From: Candidatus Koribacter versatilis Ellin345
GTDB lineage: Bacteria > Acidobacteriota > Terriglobia > Terriglobales > Acidobacteriaceae
Assembly: GCF_000014005.1 (NCBI RefSeq)
Contig: NC_008009.1
Location: forward strand, 1,984,001 to 2,048,000
DNA: 64,000 nucleotides
Direction of reading: 5' to 3'
Within the stretch, counting starts at the first letter, position 1. Each line of letters starts with the position of its first letter. The notes under the pieces were generated by a model. The model had not been told where the DNA came from, did not search any database, and saw only the letters and a list, made by a program, of their open reading frames with translations. Position numbers and translations under genes: made by a program. Positions 1-8,151 of this stretch are shown piece after piece.

Positions 1-46
1 GGAACGCTGGTTTCAGGCGCTGTACCACGCTGCCAAGGGAGATCAT
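1..46 (-). CDS. 5' fragment of an unidentified gene following the flagellar cluster
   Basis: An ATG at 46-44 lies two bases after the stop of the preceding fliN-like gene and is preceded by GGAGG at 58-54, a good ribosome binding site. Only fifteen residues (MISLGSVVQRLKPAF) are inside the window, so the product cannot be identified. Its position makes it a probable further member of the flagellar/chemotaxis operon. Confidence 0.45.
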   Translation of the reverse strand, partial: MISLGSVVQRLKPAF

Positions 47-48
47 CT

Positions 49-822
49 TCAAGCCTCCGCGAAGGCGCCGACTTCTGCCACCCGCAACCCATAGTTCCCG
101 TCGACCACTACAACCGAACCCCTAGCAATCACTCGTCCATCAAGTAAGAGTTCGACCGGATCCTGTATCTCGCGATCGAGCTCCACGACGGAACCGGATT
201 GAAGCTCGAGAATGTCCTGCAATAGCATTTCGCGTTGTCCGAAGCGGAGAGTCACGTCCAGCTCTACGTCCAGCAGAAGATCGAGATTGGTGGATTGCAC
301 TGAGTGGTTGTCCGCCGACACTGCGGCGGGATCCGGTTGGAGTTTTTTCCTGAGCGCATCGTCCAACTCCAGAACTGCAAAGAGTTCGATGCCATCTGCT
401 TGCGATAACGCCAGGCGATAGCCGTCTCCGCTGCCCGTGAAAGGCGCATCTTTTTGAAGCTCGAGATGCACTTCGCCTAGCTCCGGCTTAAGAGCAGCAG
501 CGAACTGCCCCGCAAACTGCCTGCTTAGTTCGTCGATGGTTTCTTGCTGTTCGGTATTCCATTCCGATGATTCGCTTCCGGTGAACAGAAAATTGAGTTG
601 CAATGCCGCCGACCGGGAGAGTGCCGATCGGAACATGCCAGACAGCGGTTCGGAAACTGAGAACGTAAGGAATATGGACTCGGTGTCGCCGGCTCCTAAC
701 TCATCGGCTTTGTTAACGCGGGAAGTCCAAGGCTTTCCCGTGATCGGACGCAACGTGTCGCAAATAGCGCCCGCCCATTGCTCGAAAAAATGTTCCACGC
801 TTTCCAAACCAATCCCCTTCAT
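49..822 (-). CDS. fliN: FliN/FliY-like C-ring protein, long form
   Basis: This 257-residue protein ends in a SpoA (FliN/FliM C-terminal) domain at about residues 180-250, recognisable from LLLDVELDVTLRFG, the LQSGSVVELD stretch and the closing DGNYGLRV. In other bacteria this domain forms the lower C-ring of the flagellar switch. The N-terminal 170 residues are poorly conserved, as in FliY/YscQ-type proteins, and I see no clear CheC phosphatase signature. The start is taken at 822, giving an ATGA overlap with the fliM stop; an upstream in-frame start at 882 would lie inside fliM. A second, short fliN-like gene is present at 7811-8086, so the switch may contain two different SpoA proteins. Confidence 0.8.
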   Translation of the reverse strand: MKGIGLESVEHFFEQWAGAICDTLRPITGKPWTSRVNKADELGAGDTESIFLTFSVSEPLSGMFRSALSRSAALQLNFLFTGSESSEWNTEQQETIDELSRQFAGQFAAALKPELGEVHLELQKDAPFTGSGDGYRLALSQADGIELFAVLELDDALRKKLQPDPAAVSADNHSVQSTNLDLLLDVELDVTLRFGQREMLLQDILELQSGSVVELDREIQDPVELLLDGRVIARGSVVVVDGNYGLRVAEVGAFAEA

Positions 823-1808
823 CGCTGGTATTCGACGCCCTTGGCGGTCGAGATGCGTCCGAGGATTTGTGCTGCACGCCAATTGCCGGAGCGCACCGGT
901 CGAGCCCTGAAACTCGCGCGGCCACCGACACTCAATTCGATCGCGCTCTCCGCTGACCGTTTCAGCGGAAGGATGTCACCAGCGCGCAATTGCAGAAGTT
1001 CACGCACTCGCACCGACGCGTCTACCAGCCCCAAGCTCACTGGGAACGGACACCCCAGGAGTTTTCGGTGAAGCTTTCCGTCGCCATCGCTCTCCCGGGA
1101 CTGTCGCCGGTATCCCCAATCCTTCGACAGCTTTCGCAGCAGCGCGTTCGAAACGACGGCAGAAAACGCCAGATTCAGCGAGCCGCGACAACCTGGCATC
1201 TCCAATTCGAAACAGAGAGCGAGGATCTTCTCGGTCGGAGGCATCAGCCGCTGCAATTGGGCAGCTTGCTGGCGTGCCTCGAAGGCGAACTCCATTCCCA
1301 GTGGCTGCCACGCGGTTTCCAGTTCCTTGCAAACGACTTTCGCCACAACTTCCAGAATCTGCTCTTCGATTTCGGTGATTTCTCGCACCTGCTCGTCATG
1401 CCCGCCCTGCCCTCCGAGGAGTATGTCTATCATCGGGAACGCGAGACTCAAGTCCATTTCCATCGCGCCGATGTTGTCTGCAGTACCAATACGGAAAGTG
1501 GAGTAATACGCCACTTCGGGGAGTCTGCCCAGAAGCTCGCGGTAGGTGAGTTGTTCCACGGAAACAAGGTTTGCTTCGAAGGGAACGCGAAGGTAAGCCC
1601 CCAGCGAATGCGTCAGGTTGCGTGCGAAGCCTTCATGCAGTGAACTGATGCTGCGCACTTGTTCACGGTTGATTTGGCCTGCCTGCCGATAGTTCCATGG
1701 TTCGACCTTACGACCGCGTTCTCCCTCGCTGCCACTGCCGGCATTCTCGCCTGTTCGGACCGCACGGAAAATAGCGTCTATCTCTTCCTGGTTTAGTAGC
1801 TTATCCAC
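819..1808 (-). CDS. fliM: Flagellar motor switch protein FliM
   Basis: The 329-residue product has the family length and starts with LNQEEIDAIF, the N-terminal segment that binds phospho-CheY in characterised FliM proteins. The middle domain follows (NLTHSLGAYLRV, then MEMDLSLAFPMIDILLGG), and a C-terminal SpoA domain runs from about residue 250. FliM links the chemotaxis signal to the FliG rotor ring. The gene overlaps the end of fliA by 16 bases and the next fliN by 4, so the three are probably translationally coupled. Confidence 0.93.
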   Translation of the reverse strand: MDKLLNQEEIDAIFRAVRTGENAGSGSEGERGRKVEPWNYRQAGQINREQVRSISSLHEGFARNLTHSLGAYLRVPFEANLVSVEQLTYRELLGRLPEVAYYSTFRIGTADNIGAMEMDLSLAFPMIDILLGGQGGHDEQVREITEIEEQILEVVAKVVCKELETAWQPLGMEFAFEARQQAAQLQRLMPPTEKILALCFELEMPGCRGSLNLAFSAVVSNALLRKLSKDWGYRRQSRESDGDGKLHRKLLGCPFPVSLGLVDASVRVRELLQLRAGDILPLKRSAESAIELSVGGRASFRARPVRSGNWRAAQILGRISTAKGVEYQR

Positions 1809-2581
1809 GAGTTCTCCATGCGCACCGAGGTCACCGGGACGGTGTGGCGCGATTGCAGACGAGCTCGAACCCGTGTCAGCGCCTGGGAATGAATCTGCGA
1901 AACGCGTGATTCGCCCACGCCCAGCACATCACCTACCTCTTTCATGGTGAGCTCTTCGAAGTAATACAACGCCAGCACTTGCCTCTCCCGTGCCGGGAGC
2001 TGCTCAATCGCTTCCACTAACAGTTCGTGATTTTCGCTGCGCAGGAACGCGTCCAGCGGGCTCTCCTCGTGGCTTTCAACCACAACTTCGCGCTCCTCGC
2101 CAAATCCCTCTGCGGGAAGGCCTTCCTGCAGACTCGAAATGCCAAGGCCTTCCAACTCGCGGGTGAGCTCGCGAAAGCCGTCCAAATCCATACCTAATTC
2201 CCGGGCCAACTCGTCTTCCAGTGGGGGATGTCCCGTTTCGGAAGTCAAGCGCAGCTCAGCCGCTTCGAGCGCCCGCGCCTTCCGTCGCAAGTCGCGAGGA
2301 CTCCAGTCCAGGTCGCGCAGGCTGTCGAGAATCGCTCCGCGGATGCGGAACTTTGCGTAGGACTGGAATTGCACATTTTTCTCGGAATCGTATTTGCCGG
2401 CGGCGTCGATCAAGCCGAGAATTCCTGCGTTGATGAGGTCTTCAATCGGAACATGACGCGGCAGCCGTTCGTGAATCCGGCGCGCGATGTATTTGACCTG
2501 CGACATCTGCTCCATCACCAGACGGTCTCGATGCTCCCAACCCGTTGCTTCCGTTCCTGAGTCTTGACGGTGGCCCGACAT
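1793..2581 (-). CDS. fliA: Flagellar sigma factor, sigma-28 (FliA/WhiG family)
   Basis: The 262-residue protein has the layout of a class-3 sigma factor. Region 2 carries DLINAGILGLIDAAGKYD and VQFQSYAKFRIRGAILDSLR. Region 3 contains ARELGMDLDGF. Region 4 contains LPARERQVLALYYFEELTMK and an HTH ending GVGESRVSQIHSQAL. FliA would direct RNA polymerase to late flagellar and chemotaxis promoters. It sits 10 bases downstream of flhA and overlaps fliM. No flhF or flhG is found between flhA and fliA, where they occur in many other bacteria. Confidence 0.92.
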   Translation of the reverse strand: MSGHRQDSGTEATGWEHRDRLVMEQMSQVKYIARRIHERLPRHVPIEDLINAGILGLIDAAGKYDSEKNVQFQSYAKFRIRGAILDSLRDLDWSPRDLRRKARALEAAELRLTSETGHPPLEDELARELGMDLDGFRELTRELEGLGISSLQEGLPAEGFGEEREVVVESHEESPLDAFLRSENHELLVEAIEQLPARERQVLALYYFEELTMKEVGDVLGVGESRVSQIHSQALTRVRARLQSRHTVPVTSVRMENSWISY

Positions 2582-2591
2582 GCGCGCTCCT

Positions 2592-4673
2592 TCATCGCAC
2601 CACCCCTATGCTTTGTACCGGCACAACGGGTGGAATCTCGCCAGGCGACAACACCACGATCTTTGGCAGAAACGGCTCCAGCAGTCGTCGAAGGTGGAAG
2701 CGCGCCGGCGATGTACAAAGCAGCACGGGTGTTGCCAACTTGGCGTGTCCGCCGATAAGAGAATTCAAAGATTCGAGGAACCGGCGAACGAAGTTGGGTT
2801 CAAGCGGATCCGGAACCAACCCCGCTTGCGGGTGGAAGATCTTCGTCAATTCCTCCTCCACCTTCGATTCCACTGTCACCACCTTTAATCCACCATCAAT
2901 TCCCAGCAGTGGACGCACCAGGGCCCGTCCGAGCGCCTGTCGCGCTGATTCCACAAGCAGCACCGTATTTTTCGTTGCCGGCGCCAGATCAATGAGCGTC
3001 TCCAAAATGGTTGCGAGGTCCCGAATTGAAACCTGCTCCCGCAGCAATTGCTGCAACACCTTCTGCACTTCACCCAGGCTAAGCAACTTCGGCACGAGTT
3101 CTTCGGTTAGCTTGGGATGGCTTTCGGTCAACCGATCAAGAAGCCGCTTTGTCTCCGAGCGGGAAAGCAACTCATAGGCGTGTTGCTTGATAGTTTCGCC
3201 AAGATGGGTCGCAAGGACCGATGTCTGATCGACAACCGCATATCCGGATGCCAGCGCCTTCTCCTGCAACGATGCCGCTATCCATTTCGCATGGACGCCA
3301 AACGCTGGTTCTTTTGTTGCTACACCGGGAATGTCCGGTACATCGCGGTCGGAGCTGATTGCCAGCAATCGATCTTCGTTCATCTCCCAGCGCGCAATCT
3401 CCACGCCGCGCAGCAGGATCACATACTCACGATGACGCAACTTGAGGTTATCGGTTATATGCACCGACGGCACGACGAACCCAAGATGCTGCGCCAGGTT
3501 CTTGCGCACTGCCCGCACTCTTGAAAGAAGCTGTCCACCTTGACGGTTATCGACCAGGGGCACAAGCCCGAGTCCCACTTCCAGGCTGAGATCATCAAGC
3601 TTCAGGACTGCATCAAGCGGTTCAGTGCCGGCCGCAACCGCCGATCCCGGCTTGTTCGTCGCGGCACTCTCCGCAGCCGCCGAAACGGTCTCATTCTTTT
3701 GTGCGCGCCACGCCAGAAATCCGACTCCGCCCGCGAGCAGGAAAAACGATCCCTTGGGAAGTCCAGGAACCAAGGCCAACGCCAACATCACGCCGCTGGC
3801 GATCCACAACGGCCGACTGCGCGCGAAGAGTTGCCGACGGAGGTCTCCGCCAAGGCTGTCGTCGGAAGAAGCTCGTGTTACTACCATGCCTCCCGCAACA
3901 GAAACTAAGAGCGACGGAATCATGGTGACCAGGCCATCTCCCACCGTGAGGATGGTGTATGTCTTCACCGCTTCACGCAGTGGAATATCCAGCTGGAATA
4001 TGCCGATGAGCAGGCCGGCGACGATGTTGATCGCCGTGATAAGGACCGTCGCAAGCGAGTCCCGCTGGTTGAAACGGGCGGCGCCGTCCATGGCGCCGTA
4101 GAACTCGGCTTCGCGCGCCACCTGTTCGCGCCGTTTCTTGGCCTGCGTTTCATCAATGATGCCGGCGTTCAAGTCGGCGTCGATAGCCATCTGCTTGCCA
4201 GGCAACGCATCGAGAGTGAAGCGTGCCGTAACTTCCGCCGTACGAACTGCGCCGTGACTCACCACCATGTATTGAATGGCAATCAACGCGAGAAACAACA
4301 CGAAACCCACGACATAATTACCACCAACAACAAATTGGCCGAAAGCTTCGATCACATTGCCCGCGGCCGCAGATCCTTCATTGCCGTGAAGGAGGATTCG
4401 GCGGCTGCTGGCGAGATTTAGCGAGAGCCGAAACAACGTCAGCAGCAACAGTAGAGAAGGAAAGACCGAGAATTGCACCGGCCGCAAAATGTGAACTGCC
4501 GAGAGCAGTACGAGAACGGAAATGGTGATGCTAATGGCAAGCAACAGGTCGAGCAACAAAGAAGGCATCGGCACCAGCATCACGAACACCACGCTGACGG
4601 CAGCGATCGGGATGATCCAGTCCACTGCGTTCCCGCCGAGAAATTTCCGAATAGACGACTTCTCCTTCATCAA
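2592..4673 (-). CDS. flhA: Flagellar export apparatus protein FlhA
   Basis: At 693 residues this is a full-length FHIPEP-family protein. The N-terminal half holds about eight membrane segments beginning near residue 17. The conserved cytoplasmic loop between them includes PGKQMAIDADLNAGIID and the following REAEFYGAMDGAARF. The C-terminal cytoplasmic domain (from about residue 345) would form the nonameric ring that receives substrate-chaperone complexes. It follows flhB after 9 bases in the export-gate block fliP-fliQ-fliR-flhB-flhA. Confidence 0.95.
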   Translation of the reverse strand: MMKEKSSIRKFLGGNAVDWIIPIAAVSVVFVMLVPMPSLLLDLLLAISITISVLVLLSAVHILRPVQFSVFPSLLLLLTLFRLSLNLASSRRILLHGNEGSAAAGNVIEAFGQFVVGGNYVVGFVLFLALIAIQYMVVSHGAVRTAEVTARFTLDALPGKQMAIDADLNAGIIDETQAKKRREQVAREAEFYGAMDGAARFNQRDSLATVLITAINIVAGLLIGIFQLDIPLREAVKTYTILTVGDGLVTMIPSLLVSVAGGMVVTRASSDDSLGGDLRRQLFARSRPLWIASGVMLALALVPGLPKGSFFLLAGGVGFLAWRAQKNETVSAAAESAATNKPGSAVAAGTEPLDAVLKLDDLSLEVGLGLVPLVDNRQGGQLLSRVRAVRKNLAQHLGFVVPSVHITDNLKLRHREYVILLRGVEIARWEMNEDRLLAISSDRDVPDIPGVATKEPAFGVHAKWIAASLQEKALASGYAVVDQTSVLATHLGETIKQHAYELLSRSETKRLLDRLTESHPKLTEELVPKLLSLGEVQKVLQQLLREQVSIRDLATILETLIDLAPATKNTVLLVESARQALGRALVRPLLGIDGGLKVVTVESKVEEELTKIFHPQAGLVPDPLEPNFVRRFLESLNSLIGGHAKLATPVLLCTSPARFHLRRLLEPFLPKIVVLSPGEIPPVVPVQSIGVVR

Positions 4674-4682
4674 TGCACCTCG

Positions 4683-5738
4683 TCAATCACGCTTGACCTG
4701 CGCCTGCGCGCGATACACGGCCGCCAGAACCTCTGCCACTGCGGTGAAAAGCTTGCTCGGAATCGCCTGCCCGACTTCCACACTCCGATAAAGCGCGTGG
4801 GCTAGAGCACGGTTTTCTACCAGCGGTATCTCATGCCAAATCGCAACTTGCTTGATTTCTTCGGCGAGACGATCCAGTCCTTTCGCCACCAGCACCGGCG
4901 CTGCGAAGTCAGGCCGATACTCCAATGCCAGCGCATAGTGCGTCGGATTGGTAACGACGACCGTCGCGGCCTTCACCGCATGCAGCATTTGCTGGCGCCG
5001 GACTTGCCGCTGCATGCGCCGAATCTTGGCTTTGACCTGCGGATTGCCCTCGCTCTCTTTGAACTCCTGTTTAATCTCCTCGCGGCTCATCTTGAGATCG
5101 CCTTCCAACCGTTGCCGCTGCAGCAGGTAATCGAGAGCTGACCAGAGGAGAAGTACGAGGCAACACTTCCATACCAGAGCAACGCACTGGGCTAGCAACC
5201 AGGATCCAATCCTCGCGACCGGTAATCCGCCCAGTCGGATGAAAGTTACCCATTCCGACCGTATCTGGCTCACTGCCAGCCATAGAATCGCAGCGAACGG
5301 AAGCAGCGATTTCAACGTGTTGCTGAGCCCGGCCGCAGAAAAGATTTGCTTCAGACGATGGCCGGGGCTCAAGCGCTCGGGTTTCCACGCCAGTGCCTCG
5401 GACGAAAACACAAATCCACCTTGCAGTAGGGTCGAGGCTGTGGCGATAGCAAAAGCACCCAGCATTGGAACCACAGTCCATTGCGCCGCAACCCAAATGG
5501 TCTTTTGCAGCAACGCGGGAGAGAGCGTGAGTTCCTGTAGGGCTGCTTGCTGGAGGAGTGAGCGATAGAATCCTCTCCAAGTGAACAACGCTACGCTGTT
5601 CAGAGAGAGAATCCACACCAGCACCACGATGATGGTGAGGGCTCCGGGAAGTTCACGTGAACGCGCTACCTGTCCCTTCTCCCGTGCCTTCTTGCGGCGC
5701 TGTTGAGTAGGTTGTTCGGTTTTGCTGCTATCCGCCAC
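4683..5738 (-). CDS. flhB: Flagellar export switch protein FlhB
   Basis: The 351-residue protein begins with a basic N-terminus (EQPTQQRRKKAREKGQVARS) typical of FlhB/SpaS, followed by four predicted membrane segments. The C-terminal domain contains NPTH at residues 264-267, the self-cleavage site (Asn-Pro) used in this family to switch export from hook-type to filament-type substrates. It lies 3 bases after fliR and 9 before flhA. Confidence 0.95.
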   Translation of the reverse strand: MADSSKTEQPTQQRRKKAREKGQVARSRELPGALTIIVVLVWILSLNSVALFTWRGFYRSLLQQAALQELTLSPALLQKTIWVAAQWTVVPMLGAFAIATASTLLQGGFVFSSEALAWKPERLSPGHRLKQIFSAAGLSNTLKSLLPFAAILWLAVSQIRSEWVTFIRLGGLPVARIGSWLLAQCVALVWKCCLVLLLWSALDYLLQRQRLEGDLKMSREEIKQEFKESEGNPQVKAKIRRMQRQVRRQQMLHAVKAATVVVTNPTHYALALEYRPDFAAPVLVAKGLDRLAEEIKQVAIWHEIPLVENRALAHALYRSVEVGQAIPSKLFTAVAEVLAAVYRAQAQVKRD

Positions 5739-5741
5739 GGC

Positions 5742-6503
5742 TTACCTCGCGAGATGAAGCCAGCGCTCTCCCGATTGAAGAGCGAGCGCGAAGTTTCGAT
5801 CGAATATGACGGGCCAGAACCGCAACCCAGCCCAAAGTGTCGTCAGTCCCAGGACGAACTTGACCGGCATGCCAAGCAGCAGCACTGGCATCTGGGGAGA
5901 CGCTTTAGCGAGGAACGCGAACACGATGTCCGCAAGTAAGGTTGCGGCCAGCACGGGCGCGGCAATCTGCACCCCGAGGGCAAAGATCATCCCAGCCTGT
6001 TGAAAGAGGTCCTGCACAACGACGCCCGTCAATCGGCCAGCCCCCGGTGGAATCAGGCGATAGCTGTCGGCTAAAGCACGTAGAAGCCAGTGATGCACAT
6101 TTAAGTCGAGGAAGAGAAGCAACAGAATCGTCTGCAGCAGGACGGAGAGTACTGGGGAATCGGCCTGGGTTTGGGGATCGAGCACAGACACTAGCGACAA
6201 CCCCACTTCGATTCCGAGACATTGCCCGGCGAACTGCACTGCCTCGAAAACCAGGACGGAACTGAGCCCAATCAACATTCCAATGAACGTCTCGTGCAGG
6301 ACGACTCCAACCACTTCCGAGGCGCTCAGCACTGTTGCCGAAATGACCGACGGATACAGCAGGATCGTCAGCAATACAACCAATCCGCCCTTCACCCGTG
6401 GAGGAATGGCAGCATGAGAGAAGAACGGCGCGAACAGGACGAGCGCCGCGATGCGTGTGCCCACGAGCACGATCGACTGAACCCAGACCTCAAGCGGTTC
6501 CAT
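5742..6503 (-). CDS. fliR: Flagellar export gate protein FliR
   Basis: This 253-residue, very hydrophobic protein has about six membrane segments and family patterns such as RIAALVLFAPFFSHAAIPPR near the start and EVVGVVLHETFIGMLIGLSS in the middle. With FliP and FliQ it forms the export gate inside the MS-ring. It starts 6 bases after fliQ. Confidence 0.93.
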   Translation of the reverse strand: MEPLEVWVQSIVLVGTRIAALVLFAPFFSHAAIPPRVKGGLVVLLTILLYPSVISATVLSASEVVGVVLHETFIGMLIGLSSVLVFEAVQFAGQCLGIEVGLSLVSVLDPQTQADSPVLSVLLQTILLLLFLDLNVHHWLLRALADSYRLIPPGAGRLTGVVVQDLFQQAGMIFALGVQIAAPVLAATLLADIVFAFLAKASPQMPVLLLGMPVKFVLGLTTLWAGLRFWPVIFDRNFALALQSGERWLHLAR

Positions 6504-6509
6504 CGCCAG

Positions 6510-6779
6510 TCACCTGAGAAACGGCCTGAAATCGTGAAACAGATCAGTCGTAAACCATCCAATCTTGCGTACCATCCAGGGCAGCAGGAGAAATGCAGCG
6601 GCCGCCATCGTCAGCAGCCGGGGAACCGTGGAGATCGTGGTTTCCTGTAGCGATGTGAGAACTTGCACGATGTTGATAAGTAAGCTGACCACCGTTGCAG
6701 CCAGTAGCAGCGGCAGCGCCAGGGTGATCGCGGCTTCGAGTGTACGTCTGCCAAGTTCGATGGTGATTGAGGTATCCAT
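6510..6779 (-). CDS. fliQ: Flagellar export gate protein FliQ
   Basis: The 89-residue protein consists of two membrane helices separated by a short loop containing QVLTSLQETTISTVPRLL, the most conserved part of FliQ/SpaQ. Length and order (fliP-fliQ-fliR) fit exactly. It starts 4 bases after the fliP stop. Confidence 0.93.
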   Translation of the reverse strand: MDTSITIELGRRTLEAAITLALPLLLAATVVSLLINIVQVLTSLQETTISTVPRLLTMAAAAFLLLPWMVRKIGWFTTDLFHDFRPFLR

Positions 6780-6783
6780 TGCG

Positions 6784-7518
6784 CTATCCGAAGCTCTTCA
6801 TGAGCGAGGCGATCAGTAAGTTCCAGCCGTCCACCATCACAAACAGCAGGATCTTGACTGGAGTAGAGATAACGACGGGGGGAAGCTGCATCATGCCTAC
6901 CGACGTAGTGATCGCAGCGATCACAAGATCGATCACGAGGAAGGGAAGGAAGAGGACTGCTCCAATCTGAAAGCCAGCTTTCAACTCAGAGAGGATGTAG
7001 GCCGGAGCTACGACACGAAACGGCAGGTCTTGTGACGTTTTCGGCGGTGGGAGCTTTGCCAGCTCAACAAACAACGCCAGGTCTTTTTCTCTCGAAAACC
7101 GCAGCATGAACTGGCGAACCGGCTCCGCTCCGCGACTGATCGCCTCAGTGACGGAAATCTTGCCTTGCTGCATTGGGGTAAGCGCATCTTGCTGAATGTG
7201 CGTGATCACCGGTTGCATCAGAAACAAAGTCAGAATCAAGGTCAGCCCGACCAGTGTTTGATTGGTCGGTGCCGTCTGCGTGCCAAGGGCCTGCCGGAGG
7301 AAATGGAACACAACCAACAGCCGAACGAATGGCGTCATGCAAAGCAGCACCGCAGGCAAAAGCGTCACTGCCGTTAACAGAACAACGATCGTCCAGGGAG
7401 TCGCGTTGTTACCGATCGCCGGAAGATTGACTCCGTGGTCCGCTCCCAAAGCGGGTCGGCTAATGGAGAGCATGCCGAAACAAGCAATCCAACTCCGAGG
7501 GTTGCGAATGCAATTCAT
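6784..7518 (-). CDS. fliP: Flagellar export gate protein FliP
   Basis: The 244-residue product has an N-terminal signal-like segment, then the family core TLLPAVLLCMTPFVRLLVVF, the periplasmic region with FMLRFSREKDLALF, and the C-terminal membrane part with AYILSELKAGFQIGAVLFLP and DLVIAAITTSVGMMQLPP. FliP forms the pentameric pore of the export gate. The start overlaps the end of fliO by 4 bases. Confidence 0.95.
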   Translation of the reverse strand: MNCIRNPRSWIACFGMLSISRPALGADHGVNLPAIGNNATPWTIVVLLTAVTLLPAVLLCMTPFVRLLVVFHFLRQALGTQTAPTNQTLVGLTLILTLFLMQPVITHIQQDALTPMQQGKISVTEAISRGAEPVRQFMLRFSREKDLALFVELAKLPPPKTSQDLPFRVVAPAYILSELKAGFQIGAVLFLPFLVIDLVIAAITTSVGMMQLPPVVISTPVKILLFVMVDGWNLLIASLMKSFG

Positions 7519-7814
7519 CGGACGCTCCCGTCCGGATGAATCCGCTTCAGAACTTCGCGAAACGCAATTGCATCCGATAGTGGCGAAAGGAGCGCGACCG
7601 AATTCGCTCCTCCCCCAATCAGAAACCGATTGTTCTCACAATTCACAATCGCGACAAAACGCCGATCTCCAAGCGCGAGCGTCTCCTCGAGCCTCAACTT
7701 GCGAGGCTCGCGCCGAATGTGCTGCCGCAGGTTGCTCCAAACACCGCTTGCTGCTCGGCTCAGGGTTGTGAACCAGTGAGCGTCCTCAATAAGGATTGCT
7801 GTACCTGCTTTCAT
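7515..7814 (-). CDS. fliO: FliO-like flagellar assembly protein lacking a membrane helix
   Basis: This 99-residue protein lies between a fliN and fliP with 4-base overlaps on both sides, the usual place of fliO. Residues 39-80 (LRLEETLALGDRRFVAIVNC, then FLIGGGANSVALLSPL) match the C-terminal cytoplasmic domain of FliO. FliO normally has an N-terminal membrane helix. None is visible here: the first 38 residues are amphipathic with several charges. It may be a soluble FliO remnant or a protein held by partner contacts. Family assignment rests on synteny and the short domain. Confidence 0.65.
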   Translation of the reverse strand: MKAGTAILIEDAHWFTTLSRAASGVWSNLRQHIRREPRKLRLEETLALGDRRFVAIVNCENNRFLIGGGANSVALLSPLSDAIAFREVLKRIHPDGSVR

Positions 7815-8086
7815 GTCAGCTCCGTGAGGCGGACTCCGTAGCGGTTATCCACCACCTCGAACTCTGACCATGCAAGCAGGGCTCCATTTACCCGCAGTGG
7901 CAGATCTGTCGCCTGGCTCCAGCACGTATCCACAACGGCACCCGGACGCAATTCCAGCATCTGCCGCACGGTGAAGCGTGGAACCGGCAATTCCAGCGTC
8001 ACCGTGCACTGCAGGTGCCTGAACGAATTCATCCCCTCACTTCGGATGTCTTCCGACTGTTTTGCGCCCGACTCGTTCTGGATCAC
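7811..8086 (-). CDS. fliN: Flagellar motor switch protein FliN, short form
   Basis: The product is almost only a SpoA domain: CTVTLELPVPRFTVRQMLEL, then LRPGAVVDT and a C-terminal DNRYGVRLTEL. I place the start at GTG 8086 (about 91 residues), preceded by a GGTGG element. An in-frame TTG at 8140 would give 109 residues, but it has no binding site and would put a perfect hairpin (8108-8131) inside the coding region. The gene overlaps fliO by 4 bases. With the longer protein at 49-822 this is the second SpoA protein of the cluster. Confidence 0.75.
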   Translation of the reverse strand: MIQNESGAKQSEDIRSEGMNSFRHLQCTVTLELPVPRFTVRQMLELRPGAVVDTCWSQATDLPLRVNGALLAWSEFEVVDNRYGVRLTELT

Positions 8087-8107
8087 TGTCCACCAACCTT
8101 CAGTACC

Positions 8108-8131
8108 GCATCGGGAATGAGTTCCCGATGC
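8108..8131 (-). other. Perfect 10-bp hairpin in the flgE-fliN gap
   Basis: GCATCGGGAA at 8108-8117 pairs perfectly with 8122-8131 around a four-base loop, between the flgE stop (8152) and the preferred fliN start (8086). No T-run follows on the minus strand, so it is not a classical terminator. It could be an mRNA stabiliser or a partial attenuator that sets hook versus export-gate expression. Confidence 0.6.
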
Positions 8132-8151
8132 GACCCGCAAAACAGGAATAC

